From contig NZ_JBGKAC010000001.1 in assembly GCF_041361465.1 (NCBI RefSeq), positions 2,852,001 to 2,916,000 of the forward strand: a stretch of DNA of 64,000 bases, written 5' to 3'. The stretch is from Halobaculum sp. MBLA0143. Its GTDB lineage: Archaea > Halobacteriota > Halobacteria > Halobacteriales > Haloferacaceae. Position 1 is the stretch's first letter. Each line of letters opens with the position of its first letter. The position numbers and the translations under genes are program-made. The notes under the pieces are model-generated. The model did no database searches. It had not been told where the DNA came from and saw nothing but the letters and a program-made list of their open reading frames with translations. This document shows positions 36,356-44,736 of this stretch, piece after piece.

Positions 36356-37072
36356 TCACGCCGTCGACAGCCCGCGAACGTACCGCTCGAAGTTGTCGAA
36401 CAGTCGCTTAGCTTCGCAGGCGGCGGCGGACTGTTCCTCGTCGATCCCGGCCAACACCGTCTCCACTCTGTCTTCGCCCAGCCGCTCCCGCTTCCCGTCG
36501 GTGACGTGTTCGGCCGTCTCGCGGTCGTACTCCGGGTGGAACTGGACGCCCCAACAGTGACCCTGCCGGAAGGCGTGGAGCCCGTGGTCGTTCTCGGCGA
36601 GTTCGACGGCCGCCGGCGGGAGGTCTACCACCGTGTCGCCGTGGGTGGTGAACACGGTGAACTCCCGGTCGATCCCGGCGAACAGTTCGTCGCCGTGGTG
36701 ACGCACCTCCCGGTAGCCGATCTCGAACTCGTCCATCCCCGTGACGCGGCCGCCCAGCGCCTCGGCCAACACCTGGTGGCCGTAACACACCCCCAACACC
36801 GGCAGCCCGGCGTCTGCGGCCTCACGGACCCAGTCGATCAACGGCGGGATCCACGCTTCGTCCCAGTAGACAGACGCCCGCGATCCGGTGACGACCGCAG
36901 CGTCGAACTCGCCGGCACCGGGGGTCGTCGCCGACTCTGGGTCGACGGCCGGCGGCAGTTCCCCGTCGTTCGCGTCGAACTCCACGAGTTCGGCGTCGAG
37001 CTCCCGTCTGAAGTTCCGTGTCGTGTGTTCGTCCTCGTGGGCCGCGTTCAACAGTGCGAACCGGAGTGTCAC
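36356..37072 (-). CDS. Class I glutamine amidotransferase (GMP synthase-like)
   Basis: 238 residues from GTG 37072. The nucleophile lies in VLGVCYGHQVLAEALGG, and the catalytic histidine-glutamate pair in CWGVQFHPEYDRETAEH, so the triad is intact. The pattern (ITGSRASVYWDEAWIPPLIDWVREAADAGLPVLGVCYGHQ and REVRHHGDELFAGIDREFTVFTTHGDTVVDLP) matches stand-alone GATase1 proteins of the 'GMP synthase-like' group. These are not true GMP synthases; they may deglutamylate or amidate small molecules. The gene is convergent with the MutS-like gene, stops 6 bp apart. Substrate unknown. Confidence 0.82.
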   Translation of the reverse strand: MTLRFALLNAAHEDEHTTRNFRRELDAELVEFDANDGELPPAVDPESATTPGAGEFDAAVVTGSRASVYWDEAWIPPLIDWVREAADAGLPVLGVCYGHQVLAEALGGRVTGMDEFEIGYREVRHHGDELFAGIDREFTVFTTHGDTVVDLPPAAVELAENDHGLHAFRQGHCWGVQFHPEYDRETAEHVTDGKRERLGEDRVETVLAGIDEEQSAAACEAKRLFDNFERYVRGLSTA

Positions 37073-37124
37073 GCCTCCGTCTCCGGCTCCCGCCCCGAAG
37101 TGTCTTGCGCGCGCCCCGATCGCG

Positions 37125-37967
37125 TCAGCCTCGACCGTCCGCGTCCGTCGTCTCGTCGGCCGTCCCGCCGCCGTCGTCGTCTCCGCCGTCCCCCCCGGCT
37201 CCGTCCGTCGTGTCGGCTGCCTCGCCGTCGTCGGTGTCGTCGGTGGGTGTCCGACTCTCGTCGTCGGTGTCGTCGGTGTCGCCTCCCCCGTCGGTGTCGT
37301 CGTCGGTGTCGTCGTCGTCGGAGCCGCTCCCGCTCGTGAGCAGTCGGCGTGCAACCGCGTCCAGCCGGTCGTAGGCGGTGTCGACGAACAGCCCGCTGAC
37401 GAACGCCACCCCGGCGACGACCCGTCGCGGACCGTCGCTGGCGATACCGCCGCTCGCGCTGGCGTCGGTCGCCCCTTCGAGCACGGTCTCCGGGAGCACC
37501 AGCCCGACGAAGAGGTACGTCCCGACGGCCACCGGGAGCGCGGCGATCAGTCGCACGCTCCACTGGAACAACCGCCAGTCTGCCGTGTCGGTCTTGTACA
37601 TCCTGGTGAACACGTAGCCGAGACCCCCCAACAGGGCGTACACGTAGACGAACGGCGGCACGATGGGCACCACCGACGCGACGCTCAGCGTCTCCAGAAA
37701 CGTCGGGAGCGCCCCGGGACGCGCCGGCACCCTGCTCGTCGCCAGGACGAGCAACGACGTGAGCGCGGTGAGCGTCACCACACCCAGCCCGCGGGCGGCC
37801 CTGTCTGGGGGTCGGGAGAACCGTCCCTCACCGCTCGCGCCCCCACCGTCGGCCCCGCCAGCCCCCACGTCGCCGTCGTTCCCACGGCTCTCGTCCGTCT
37901 CGGCCGTGTCGTCCGCCGAGCCCGTCGCCGCCTCGGTCGCAGCCACTCCTTCGTCGGCCCCGTTCAC
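37125..37967 (-). CDS. Membrane protein with acidic tails
   Basis: About 280 residues from GTG 37967 (VNGADEGVAATEAAT). The open frame continues upstream to 38717, but those residues are the antisense of the next gene. Four membrane segments are visible (GVVTLTALTSLLVLATS; VPIVPPFVYVYALLGGLGYVFTRMY; FQWSVRLIAALPVAVGTYLFVGLVLP; VVAGVAFVSGLFVDTAYDRLD), bounded by Gly/Asp/Ala-rich N- and C-terminal tails. The last ~70 residues are almost entirely Asp, Thr, Gly and Ser. I recognise no family and no function. Confidence 0.6.
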   Translation of the reverse strand: MNGADEGVAATEAATGSADDTAETDESRGNDGDVGAGGADGGGASGEGRFSRPPDRAARGLGVVTLTALTSLLVLATSRVPARPGALPTFLETLSVASVVPIVPPFVYVYALLGGLGYVFTRMYKTDTADWRLFQWSVRLIAALPVAVGTYLFVGLVLPETVLEGATDASASGGIASDGPRRVVAGVAFVSGLFVDTAYDRLDAVARRLLTSGSGSDDDDTDDDTDGGGDTDDTDDESRTPTDDTDDGEAADTTDGAGGDGGDDDGGGTADETTDADGRG

Positions 37968-38050
37968 ACCGCGACTGATTGCTCTAACTGAATGTAGTTG
38001 ACGGCGCTCTCGCGGCCGAACGGGGAGAGATCCGGGACGAACGGGACGTA

Positions 38051-38827
38051 CTACTCCCCGAGGAAGGCGTGGAGCCGGTCGTTCACCGGACGTGCGGCCT
38101 CGACGCCGACGAGGTGGCCGGCGTCCGGGACGGCGTGGAACTCCCCGCGGGGGAGGTCGTCGGCGAGCCGTTCGCCCGCCGCCGCCGGGACGACGGCGTC
38201 GTCCGCGCCGTGGACGACCAGTGTCTCGTCGGTCACCTCGTACAGCCAGTCGGTCGCGTCCGTCACCGCGTCGGCCTGCGCCTCCCAGACGGCCGGCGGG
38301 GCGTCTTCTGCCGTCCGCCAGTCCACGATCCGGTCGACCGTCTCCGACCGTGCGGTTCGGAACTCCTCCGTCAGCCCGGCGGTCAGCGACTCTCGGACCG
38401 CGTCGGGGTCGTTCGGGTCCGCGGCGAGCGCCCCCGGATCGTACGCCGACGGCGACGCGGCCGTGCCCAACAGGACGAGTCGGTCGACCCGCCCGAGTCG
38501 CCGGGCGGCGTGGATCGCGACGTGGCCGCCCAGCCCGGCCCCGACGACGTGTGCAGAGTCGGCGCCGACCGCCGACAACACCGCCTCTACGTCGGCGACG
38601 AGATCGTCGATCTCGTACGGCCCCGGCGGCGCGTCCGACCGGCCAGCCCCCCGTGTCGTCGGGACGACCGTCCGGAACGGACCCGCCAGCGCACCCGCCT
38701 GCCAGGCCCACTGCCACGGGCCGAGGCCGAAGTCACCCAGGAACACCACGGTCTCGGTCCCGTCGACGGTGCCGCGGCCGTCCGTCTCGTAGTAGATCCG
38801 TACGCCGCTCTCGGTCGTGTGTGGCAC
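38051..38827 (-). CDS. Alpha/beta hydrolase-fold protein lacking the nucleophile serine
   Basis: 258 residues from GTG 38827 (VPHTTESGVRIYYE). The fold is clear: oxyanion region FLGDFGLGPWQW, strand-turn HVVGAGLGGHVAIHAARRLGRVDRLVLLGTA, acid LVVHGADDAVVP and histidine VPDAGHLVGVE. At the nucleophile elbow, however, the sequence is G96-A-G98-L-G100: Gly98 stands where Ser is expected (G-x-S-x-G). The codons are unambiguous in the window (GGG). The protein may be a pseudo-hydrolase or use another chemistry; a sequencing error cannot be excluded. No operon partner is obvious. Confidence 0.8.
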   Translation of the reverse strand: MPHTTESGVRIYYETDGRGTVDGTETVVFLGDFGLGPWQWAWQAGALAGPFRTVVPTTRGAGRSDAPPGPYEIDDLVADVEAVLSAVGADSAHVVGAGLGGHVAIHAARRLGRVDRLVLLGTAASPSAYDPGALAADPNDPDAVRESLTAGLTEEFRTARSETVDRIVDWRTAEDAPPAVWEAQADAVTDATDWLYEVTDETLVVHGADDAVVPAAAGERLADDLPRGEFHAVPDAGHLVGVEAARPVNDRLHAFLGE

Positions 38828-38906
38828 ACGCCCGGTTCGTCGGGGACGAACGTGAGCGTGACGGACGACCGCAACGCGCTTGTTCTGCCGACCCCTCACC
38901 ACGTCC

Positions 38907-39290
38907 GTGAGCGAGGACCTCCTCCGACTGGACGACCCGCCGGCCGACGCCAGCCCGACCGAGATCGCGGACGCCATCGAGGCCCGTGCCGACCGCGACC
39001 CCGCCCGGATCGCGGTCGACGTGGACAAGACGCTGACGACGGGCGAGGGAGCGCCGTGGTGGGAGGACGCGCTCGCGGCCGACCTGAACGAGCGGGTGGC
39101 CGAGATTGTCGACGAACTGTACTCTCGGGGCCACACGATCCTGATCTGGACCGCCCGGCCCTGGCGCGTCGCCGACGAGACCGCCGGCTGGCTCACCGGC
39201 AACGGGGTTCGCTACCACGGGCTCCGGATGGAGAAGGGGTCGAGTGACGTGTACCTTGACGACAAAGCCGTGAACGTCGAGAGGGTCTGA
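38907..39290 (+). CDS. Small HAD-superfamily phosphatase-like protein
   Basis: 127 residues from GTG 38907 (VSEDLLRLDD). Motif I is IAVDVDKTLT (D38 and D40), motif II LIWTARPWR and the acidic motif IV VYLDDKAVN, so the HAD catalytic set is complete in a capless form. Proteins of this kind act on sugar-phosphate or nucleotide-phosphate substrates (the 'capsular polysaccharide'-type HAD); the substrate here is unknown. It precedes a second HAD gene by 91 bp. Divergent from the alpha/beta hydrolase. Confidence 0.78.
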   Translation: MSEDLLRLDDPPADASPTEIADAIEARADRDPARIAVDVDKTLTTGEGAPWWEDALAADLNERVAEIVDELYSRGHTILIWTARPWRVADETAGWLTGNGVRYHGLRMEKGSSDVYLDDKAVNVERV

Positions 39291-39381
39291 CGGCCCCGGC
39301 GGTCGAGAGGGCGACACGGCCGGGCGGCCCACCACAGCCCCGGTAGCTTGAACTCGGCCTCTCCCGTCTCACGCATCCAGG

Positions 39382-40008
39382 ATGCACCTCGTCGTCGACT
39401 ACGGCGGCGTCGTGGCCCACCACGACGACCCCCACGAACAACTCGAGCGGATCCTCGGCGTCGATCCCGAGACAGAGCTGCGACGCGTCGCGCTCGCGTA
39501 CTTCGCGTTCCGCGACGGGTTCCTCCGGACCACCGAGGAGTATCTCGATCTCCTCTCGACGGTCACGGGGGCGTCACGCGGGGCGTGCCGCGAGTACCTC
39601 GACGAGCGTTGGCTCGACCCCGAGCTGCCGGCAGCACACGCCGCCGCGCTCCGGACGTTGGCAGCCGACCACACGCTCGTCTGTTTCAGCAACGGGGTCC
39701 GGCCGTGGATCGAGACGGTACTGGCCGACCACGACGTGTTGGAGTGTTTCGGCGAACTCGTCGTCTCCTCGGAGATCCGACGGGCGAAACCCCACCCACG
39801 GGGGTACGTCGACTGTCTGCCCGAGGGCGACGAGCGTGTGGCCATGGTCAGCGACGAGTACGACGAGGATCTGCTGATGGCCGAGCAGTTCGGGATGACC
39901 TCCGTGTGGGTCGAGAACGACGACGAGCCGCGGTACGGGGAGCCGGACCACCGCGCCGCGTCGTTCGCCGAGTTCCCCGCGGTGGTCCGCGAGGTCGACG
40001 GGGAGTGA
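39382..40008 (+). CDS. HAD-superfamily hydrolase (subfamily IA type)
   Basis: 208 residues from ATG 39382. Motif I is LVVDYGGVVAHHD, where the second Asp is Gly as in the IA variant-3 group (D-x-G-G-V); motif II is VCFSNGVRPWIETVLA, motif III the lysine of IRRAKPHPRGYVDCL and motif IV MVSDEYDEDLLMAEQFGM. A helical cap lies between motifs I and II. Relatives include haloacid dehalogenase-like and YihX-type phosphatases. Substrate unknown. Not overlapping its neighbours. Confidence 0.82.
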   Translation: MHLVVDYGGVVAHHDDPHEQLERILGVDPETELRRVALAYFAFRDGFLRTTEEYLDLLSTVTGASRGACREYLDERWLDPELPAAHAAALRTLAADHTLVCFSNGVRPWIETVLADHDVLECFGELVVSSEIRRAKPHPRGYVDCLPEGDERVAMVSDEYDEDLLMAEQFGMTSVWVENDDEPRYGEPDHRAASFAEFPAVVREVDGE

Positions 40009-40047
40009 GACGGCACCGCCGCACCGGTGTCGCTCGCCGCGATCGAG

Positions 40048-41751
40048 CTACGACGCCAGCCCCACCGTCTCCCGGTAGGAGCCGTACTCGCGTTCGAACA
40101 CATCCATGATCTCGCCCATCGTGGCGTACGCCTTCACCGCGTCCACGATGTACGGCATCACGTTCTCCTCGGTGTCGAGTGCGTCGTCCAACGCCGCCAG
40201 CCGTTCGCGCACCTCGTCGTCGTCGCGTTCTTCCTTGACGGACTCGAGCCGTTCCAGTTGGCGCTCCTGAACCTCCTCGTCGACCGACAACAGGTCGGGT
40301 TCGGTGTCCTCTTCGATCTCGTACTCGTTGACACCGACGACCGTCTCCTCGCCGGCGTCGACCCGTTCCTGGTACTCGTAGCTGGACTCCTGGATCTCGC
40401 GGTGGAAGTAACCCTCCTGGATCCCCTTCAGGACCCCGTCGCGGACCGAGCCGTCGCCCATCTCGCGGATCTCCTCGATGTACGCCATCGCCTTCTCCTC
40501 GACCTCGTCGGTGAGGCTCTCGACCATGAACGAGCCGGCGAGCGGGTCGACGGAGTCGGCGGCACCGGACTCCTCGGCGATGATCTGTTGGGTCCGCAGC
40601 GCCACTCGGACGGCCTTCTCGGAGGGGAGCGCGAGCGCCTCGTCGAAGGAGTTGGTGTGGAGGCTCTGTGTCCCGCCGAGCACGCCCGCCAGCGCCTGGA
40701 TCGTCACGCGGACGATGTTGTTGAGCGGCTGTTGGGCGGTCAGCGACTGGCCCGCCGTCTGGGTGTGGAACTTCAGCCGCTTGGACTCCGGCTTCTCGGC
40801 GTCGTACCACTCGCCCATCACGTTCTGGTAGATCCGGCGGGCCGCGCGGAACTTCGCCACCTCCTCGAAGATCGAGTTGTGGGAGTTGAAGAAGAAGGAC
40901 AGCTGCGGGGCGAACTCGTCCGTGTCGAGGCCGCGCTCGCGGGCGGCCTCCACGTAGGCGAACCCGTCGGCCAGCGTGAACGCCAGCTCCTGGATCGCCG
41001 TCGAGCCGGCCTCGCGGATGTGGTACCCCGAGATCGAGATCGGGTAGAGCCCGGGCGTCTCCTCGACGGCGAACTCGACCGTGTCCGTCACCGTCTCCAA
41101 CGACGGCTCCGGCGGGATCACCCACTCCTTCTGTGCGATGAACTCCTTCAGCATGTCGTTCTGCATGGTGCCGCGGAGCTGGTCCCGGTCGACACCCTGC
41201 TGGTCCGCCAGCGCGATGTACATGGCGTAGATCACCGGGGCGCTGGGGTTGATCGTGAACGAGGTGGACACCTCACTCAGGTCGATCCCGTCGAAGAGGA
41301 TCTCCATGTCGCGGAGGGTGTCGACCGCGACCCCCTCTTTGCCCACCTCGCCGTCCGACAGTGGGTCGTCGGAGTCTTTCCCCATCAGCGTCGGCATGTC
41401 GAACGCCGTCGACAGCCCGGTCTGACCGTTGTCCGTGAGGTAGTGGAACCGCTCGTTCGTCTCCTCGGCGGTGCCGAAGCCGGCGAACTGCCGCATCGTC
41501 CACGTCCGGCCGCGGTACATCGTCGGGTACGGCCCGCGCGTGTACGGCTCTTCGCCCGGGAACCCGATGTCCTCCTCGAAGTCGATGTCGGCCACGTCCT
41601 CCGGCCCGTACAGCCGGTCGACCTCCAGATTCGACACGGTGGCGAACCGATCTCTTCGCTCGCCGTGTCGGTCCAGTACCGGGTCGCGCGTCTCCGCTTC
41701 CCACTCCTCGCGGGACTCGCGGATCGACGCGAGGTCGTCCTCGTCGTACAT
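40048..41751 (-). CDS. mcmA: Methylmalonyl-CoA mutase, catalytic (large) subunit
   Basis: 567 residues from ATG 41751 (MYDEDDLASIRES). Conserved blocks: GFPGEEPYTRGPYPTMYRGRTWTMRQFAGFGTAEETNERF, GQTGLSTAFDMPTLMG, SFTINPSAPVIYAMYIALADQQG, RGTMQNDMLKEFIAQKEWV, YPISISGYHIREAGSTAIQELAFTLADG, and QSLHTNSFDEALALPSEKAVRVALRTQQII. It ends without a cobalamin-binding domain, so the B12 subunit must be a separate gene, as in other archaea. It interconverts methylmalonyl-CoA and succinyl-CoA, used in propionate breakdown or the methylaspartate route of haloarchaea. Intact. Confidence 0.94.
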   Translation of the reverse strand: MYDEDDLASIRESREEWEAETRDPVLDRHGERRDRFATVSNLEVDRLYGPEDVADIDFEEDIGFPGEEPYTRGPYPTMYRGRTWTMRQFAGFGTAEETNERFHYLTDNGQTGLSTAFDMPTLMGKDSDDPLSDGEVGKEGVAVDTLRDMEILFDGIDLSEVSTSFTINPSAPVIYAMYIALADQQGVDRDQLRGTMQNDMLKEFIAQKEWVIPPEPSLETVTDTVEFAVEETPGLYPISISGYHIREAGSTAIQELAFTLADGFAYVEAARERGLDTDEFAPQLSFFFNSHNSIFEEVAKFRAARRIYQNVMGEWYDAEKPESKRLKFHTQTAGQSLTAQQPLNNIVRVTIQALAGVLGGTQSLHTNSFDEALALPSEKAVRVALRTQQIIAEESGAADSVDPLAGSFMVESLTDEVEEKAMAYIEEIREMGDGSVRDGVLKGIQEGYFHREIQESSYEYQERVDAGEETVVGVNEYEIEEDTEPDLLSVDEEVQERQLERLESVKEERDDDEVRERLAALDDALDTEENVMPYIVDAVKAYATMGEIMDVFEREYGSYRETVGLAS

Positions 41752-41823
41752 GCTCGAACACTGCACAGCCGAGACGTTAACGGTTCGGGTCACAAATTAA
41801 CTCGATTCCGGGTTTACAGCCCG

Positions 41824-42531
41824 TCAGCGGCCGGAGACGGCGCGGGACAGCACCGCGAGCGCGACGACCGGCACCGCCGGCCCGAACAACGCCGCCAGGA
41901 GCAGTGCTGGGCTCGTTCCGGGGGTGTCACCGTCGGCGACCGCTGCCGCCGGCGGGGTCGTCACTCCCCCCGACGGGCGTTCCGTCCCCGGCGACGTTGC
42001 CCCCGCGGTCTCTGTCGTCGCTGCGCTCCCTGCACCGTCCGTCGACCCGGGCGCTCGAATCGTCAGCGTCGTCTCGTCGCCCACGCCTCGGGGGACGGAC
42101 AGCGCGACGGTGTAGTTCCCGGGCCTCAGGCGTGTGTCCGTCTCGGTCGCCGCGACCCGCCCGCCGACCGCCCGGAGTTCGAGCCGTCCGGCGGCGTCTG
42201 GCGGGGTCGTCTCTAAGAGGAGCGTCACCCGGCCGTCGCCGTCGTCGCGGACGACGACGGACACGTCGACATCGGGGCCGGACAGCCGGACGGTCGTGCG
42301 GTCGACACGGTGGAGATTGATCGGCACTTCGACGGTCTCGCCGGCGGTGCCCGCCACCGGCGCTCGGTCGAAGGAGACGAACTGGTGGGCGGCGACGGGG
42401 GCGGCCAGCAGCCCGACGCCGAGCGCGACCGTGAGGAACGCGGCGGTCGCACCGACGGTCACGTGGGTCGCGTCGCCGTCTCCCTCGCGGGGCTGTGACC
42501 GTCGCACACCGGTCGTGTGGCGTCGTCGCAC
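41824..42531 (-). CDS. Putative surface protein with C-terminal membrane anchor
   Basis: 235 residues from GTG 42531; an inner GTG at 42462 (VTVGATAAFLTVALG) would place the signal peptide at the very start and may be correct. A signal or anchor (GATAAFLTVALGVGLLAAPVAAHQF) is followed by a beta-rich domain (APVAGTAGETVEVPINLHRVDRTTVRLSGPDVDVSVVVRDDGDGRVTLLLET...LRPGNYTVALSV), a Thr/Ser/Gly/Pro linker, and a final helix (PALLLAALFGPAVPVVALAVLSRAVSGR). The layout suggests an exported, cell-surface, Ig-like domain protein. No function assigned. Confidence 0.6.
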   Translation of the reverse strand: MRRRHTTGVRRSQPREGDGDATHVTVGATAAFLTVALGVGLLAAPVAAHQFVSFDRAPVAGTAGETVEVPINLHRVDRTTVRLSGPDVDVSVVVRDDGDGRVTLLLETTPPDAAGRLELRAVGGRVAATETDTRLRPGNYTVALSVPRGVGDETTLTIRAPGSTDGAGSAATTETAGATSPGTERPSGGVTTPPAAAVADGDTPGTSPALLLAALFGPAVPVVALAVLSRAVSGR

Positions 42532-42538
42532 TTAGTTG

Positions 42539-42979
42539 TCAGCCCGTGGTGGTCGCGTCCGACTCCGACGGGAGCGTCCCACGCCGGTCGCGGACGTACC
42601 ACTCCAGCGTGCCGACGACGGCGTACACCACGACCGCCGGAACGTCTTGGAAGAGAACGAACAACAACGACACCGACAGGCCGCCGCCGACGGCGAGCAA
42701 CGCCACGGAGACACCGACGAACACGGGTGCCGGCGACACCAGCCCGAATCTGAGGTACAACGCCACTGGCACCCCGAAGACCACGACCGGTCCCAGGCCG
42801 TACGAGACGAGGAAGAAGACGACTGCAATCAGCGTCCCCGCTAGGTCGTCGGTCGGGACCAGGGGGCCGCCGCCGACGGCGAGCAACACGGGAGTGAGGA
42901 GCACCGACGCGAGCAGTCCAGCCGGCACGCCGTACCGGAGCGCCGTTCGAGTCGTCGTCTGTGGGGAGGGCAGTCGCAC
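42539..42979 (-). CDS. Small membrane protein, paralogue A
   Basis: About 146 residues from GTG 42979 (VRLPSPQTTTRTALRYGVPAG), chosen because it lines up with the start of the tandem paralogue; a GTG at 43117 also opens the frame but adds unrelated Arg/Pro-rich sequence. Four membrane helices: VPAGLLASVLLTPVLLAVG, LIAVVFFLVSYGLGPVVVFGVPVALYL, VFVGVSVALLAVGGGLSVSLLFVLF and VPAVVVYAVVGTLEWYVRDRRGTLP. The end A/T-LEWYVRD-RRGTLP is shared with the gene at 43114-43542. Its own codons are GC-rich. Function unknown. Confidence 0.6.
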   Translation of the reverse strand: MRLPSPQTTTRTALRYGVPAGLLASVLLTPVLLAVGGGPLVPTDDLAGTLIAVVFFLVSYGLGPVVVFGVPVALYLRFGLVSPAPVFVGVSVALLAVGGGLSVSLLFVLFQDVPAVVVYAVVGTLEWYVRDRRGTLPSESDATTTG

Positions 42980-43113
42980 GGGTCGGTCGTCGGCGGCAGA
43001 AGCTATATTCTCTCTGGCCCGGCACCGAGGGCGACTCTCGTCTGTGCGACCCGGGCGACCGGCGTACGGCGGTCGGAACCGCTCGGGTGCGGGGCCTCGG
43101 CCGACGACACGGC

Positions 43114-43542
43114 TCACGACACGCGACCTGTCGGAAGCGTGCCACGCCAGTCACGGACGTACCACTCCAGCGCGCCGACGACGGCGTACATCACACACAT
43201 CGGCGGTACCTGTATAAGAACATACATGAACGGGAGCCGTGTGTTTCCACCGATGACACCCCAGAATACCAACGTCCCTACGAGTACGGTGGCCGGCAAC
43301 CGCAGCCCAAGTCTGAAGTACAACGTCGCTGGTACCCCAATCACAGCACAAGGCAGTAAAAAATAAAAAATAAAAGAAACTATATATGAAATAAATAGTA
43401 TTGCAAAATTAGAATTAGATAGAATGTAACTAAACTTATTAAAAAACAATACAATATTTGTAATAATAGTTCCTACAAGCCCAACAGTCAATCCGTGTTT
43501 GATCGCCTGTCTCGTACTCGCTGGTGGCAAATACGCACTCAT
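43114..43542 (-). CDS. Small membrane protein, paralogue B
   Basis: 142 residues from ATG 43542 (MSAYLPPASTRQAIKHGLT). Four membrane helices (GLVGTIITNIVLFF; ILFISYIVSFIFYFLLPCAVIGVPATLYFRLGL; TVLVGTLVFWGVIGG; VLIQVPPMCVMYAVVGALEWYVRDWRGTLP). It closely parallels paralogue A in layout and in the tail ALEWYVRD-W-RGTLP, but its codons are strikingly A/T-rich, especially 43360-43545. It starts 29 bp after the secreted protein gene at 43572, so they are probably one transcription unit. Function unknown; an immunity role is only a guess. Confidence 0.62.
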   Translation of the reverse strand: MSAYLPPASTRQAIKHGLTVGLVGTIITNIVLFFNKFSYILSNSNFAILFISYIVSFIFYFLLPCAVIGVPATLYFRLGLRLPATVLVGTLVFWGVIGGNTRLPFMYVLIQVPPMCVMYAVVGALEWYVRDWRGTLPTGRVS

Positions 43543-43571
43543 TTAAATATTGGGCGGGGTGGAGACAGTGT

Positions 43572-44558
43572 TTAGGCGTCGAAAAACGCCCAGGACCCGT
43601 CGTGTGAACTGAACTCGCTTGAGTTGTTGCCGACGTACACGCTCTCATGGTTCACTCCGTGGCCCTCTTCCCAGAAGTCTACGGCCGCGCTCTTTGCCGT
43701 ATCGATTCCCCAGTGAACGTCTAGCCCGAGAAACTCACTGAGTTTCCCGTGGTAACAGGGATCTCTGTGTGCCTGACCGATTGTCTCGACCCCATCAAAC
43801 GGCACGTCGTACAGCCGTATGTGGTACTGGTAGCTGTTCAACTCACATGTTGGAGCGTGGAGCGCCTTCATGACGTGGGCATCAGTCTTCTTTGTCCCAC
43901 CGTTCGGGGGGTTGACGTGGTGGTCAATCTTCAGCTGTGGAACGACTGAGGTGTAGTTAGCCCAGATGGACCCGTTCTGACCCCAAAACATCTGATTTTC
44001 TATAAGCGATACATCCTTCGTCTCCCAGGCGACGTTGAACGGAGACCCACGATTCTGTTTGTTCTCGGCGTCGTCTCCGTTGTCGTACTGGTACAACGGG
44101 ACGTTCCCGTCGATTGTCGGCACGTCCAATCCACCTAGGTCGGACGCCTGGCTCCAGATCTTCGCCTCCGCAGTCGCGTGTTCGGCCTGTGTGCCGATCA
44201 CCTCGCTCGTTTGGAAGCTGTAGCTCTGTCTGTCGTCGTCTCGAACCGCCTCGGAGACGAACTCCTCTGAGACCGTCCGCGGCTCGTACCGGAACTCTGG
44301 GTCTCCGTAGCGCTCTTCAAGCGCCTCGCTCCGGAACACTCTGTGAACGGTGTACGTGTCTTCGCTCGCCTCGGCGAGTCGAACGTCCAGCGTTCCACTC
44401 GCGTACACCGGGAGTCGCCGGTCGTTGCCGGCGCCCGCGGTTCCGACTGGACCGTCGTCTGCCGTCGGACTGTCCGTCGCTGCCGTCCCGATTCCGGTTG
44501 CCGCCGTCACACCTACTGCACCGCCGATGGCTTGGAGGACCGAGCGTCTTCTTGGCAT
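43572..44558 (-). CDS. Tat-exported hypothetical protein
   Basis: 328 residues from ATG 44558 (MPRRRSVLQAIGGAVGVTAATG), a Tat signal; an in-frame upstream start adds sixteen basic residues. The mature part has GTLDVRLAEASEDTYTVHRVFRSEALEERYGDPEFRYEPRTVSEEFVSEAVRDDD, then NQMFWGQNGSIWANYTSVVPQLKIDHHVNPPNGGTKKTDAHVMKALHAPTCELNSYQYHIRLYD and HRDPCYHGKLSEFLGLDVHWGIDTAKSAAVDFWEEGHGVNHESVYVG. Two cysteines and several H/W/Y-rich loops; no known family. Codons are more A/T-rich than average. It is followed by two paralogous four-helix membrane proteins. Confidence 0.6.
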   Translation of the reverse strand: MPRRRSVLQAIGGAVGVTAATGIGTAATDSPTADDGPVGTAGAGNDRRLPVYASGTLDVRLAEASEDTYTVHRVFRSEALEERYGDPEFRYEPRTVSEEFVSEAVRDDDRQSYSFQTSEVIGTQAEHATAEAKIWSQASDLGGLDVPTIDGNVPLYQYDNGDDAENKQNRGSPFNVAWETKDVSLIENQMFWGQNGSIWANYTSVVPQLKIDHHVNPPNGGTKKTDAHVMKALHAPTCELNSYQYHIRLYDVPFDGVETIGQAHRDPCYHGKLSEFLGLDVHWGIDTAKSAAVDFWEEGHGVNHESVYVGNNSSEFSSHDGSWAFFDA

Positions 44559-44736
44559 AGCTGCGGCAGCCCGGTCACCTCGAAACAATTTAAACCTACT
44601 GAACAATATCTAGCAGAGTAGTTGATGTTGTTGTGCGAGGGGTCAACTACACCACTCTCGGTACGGCTTTTACAGTGGTCTTTCCCCTCGCCCCCGGTTC
44701 GACACGCTTTACGCGGCCCACCCCCGAGCGTTCGGT

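Noticed and set aside
37968-38717. N-terminal extension of the membrane protein at 37125-37967
   Set aside because: It is the antisense of the alpha/beta hydrolase gene and consists of Arg/Gly/Asp shadow sequence.
42980-43117. N-terminal part of paralogue A from GTG 43117
   Set aside because: Alignment with the tandem paralogue starts at GTG 42979; the extra residues are Arg/Pro-rich.
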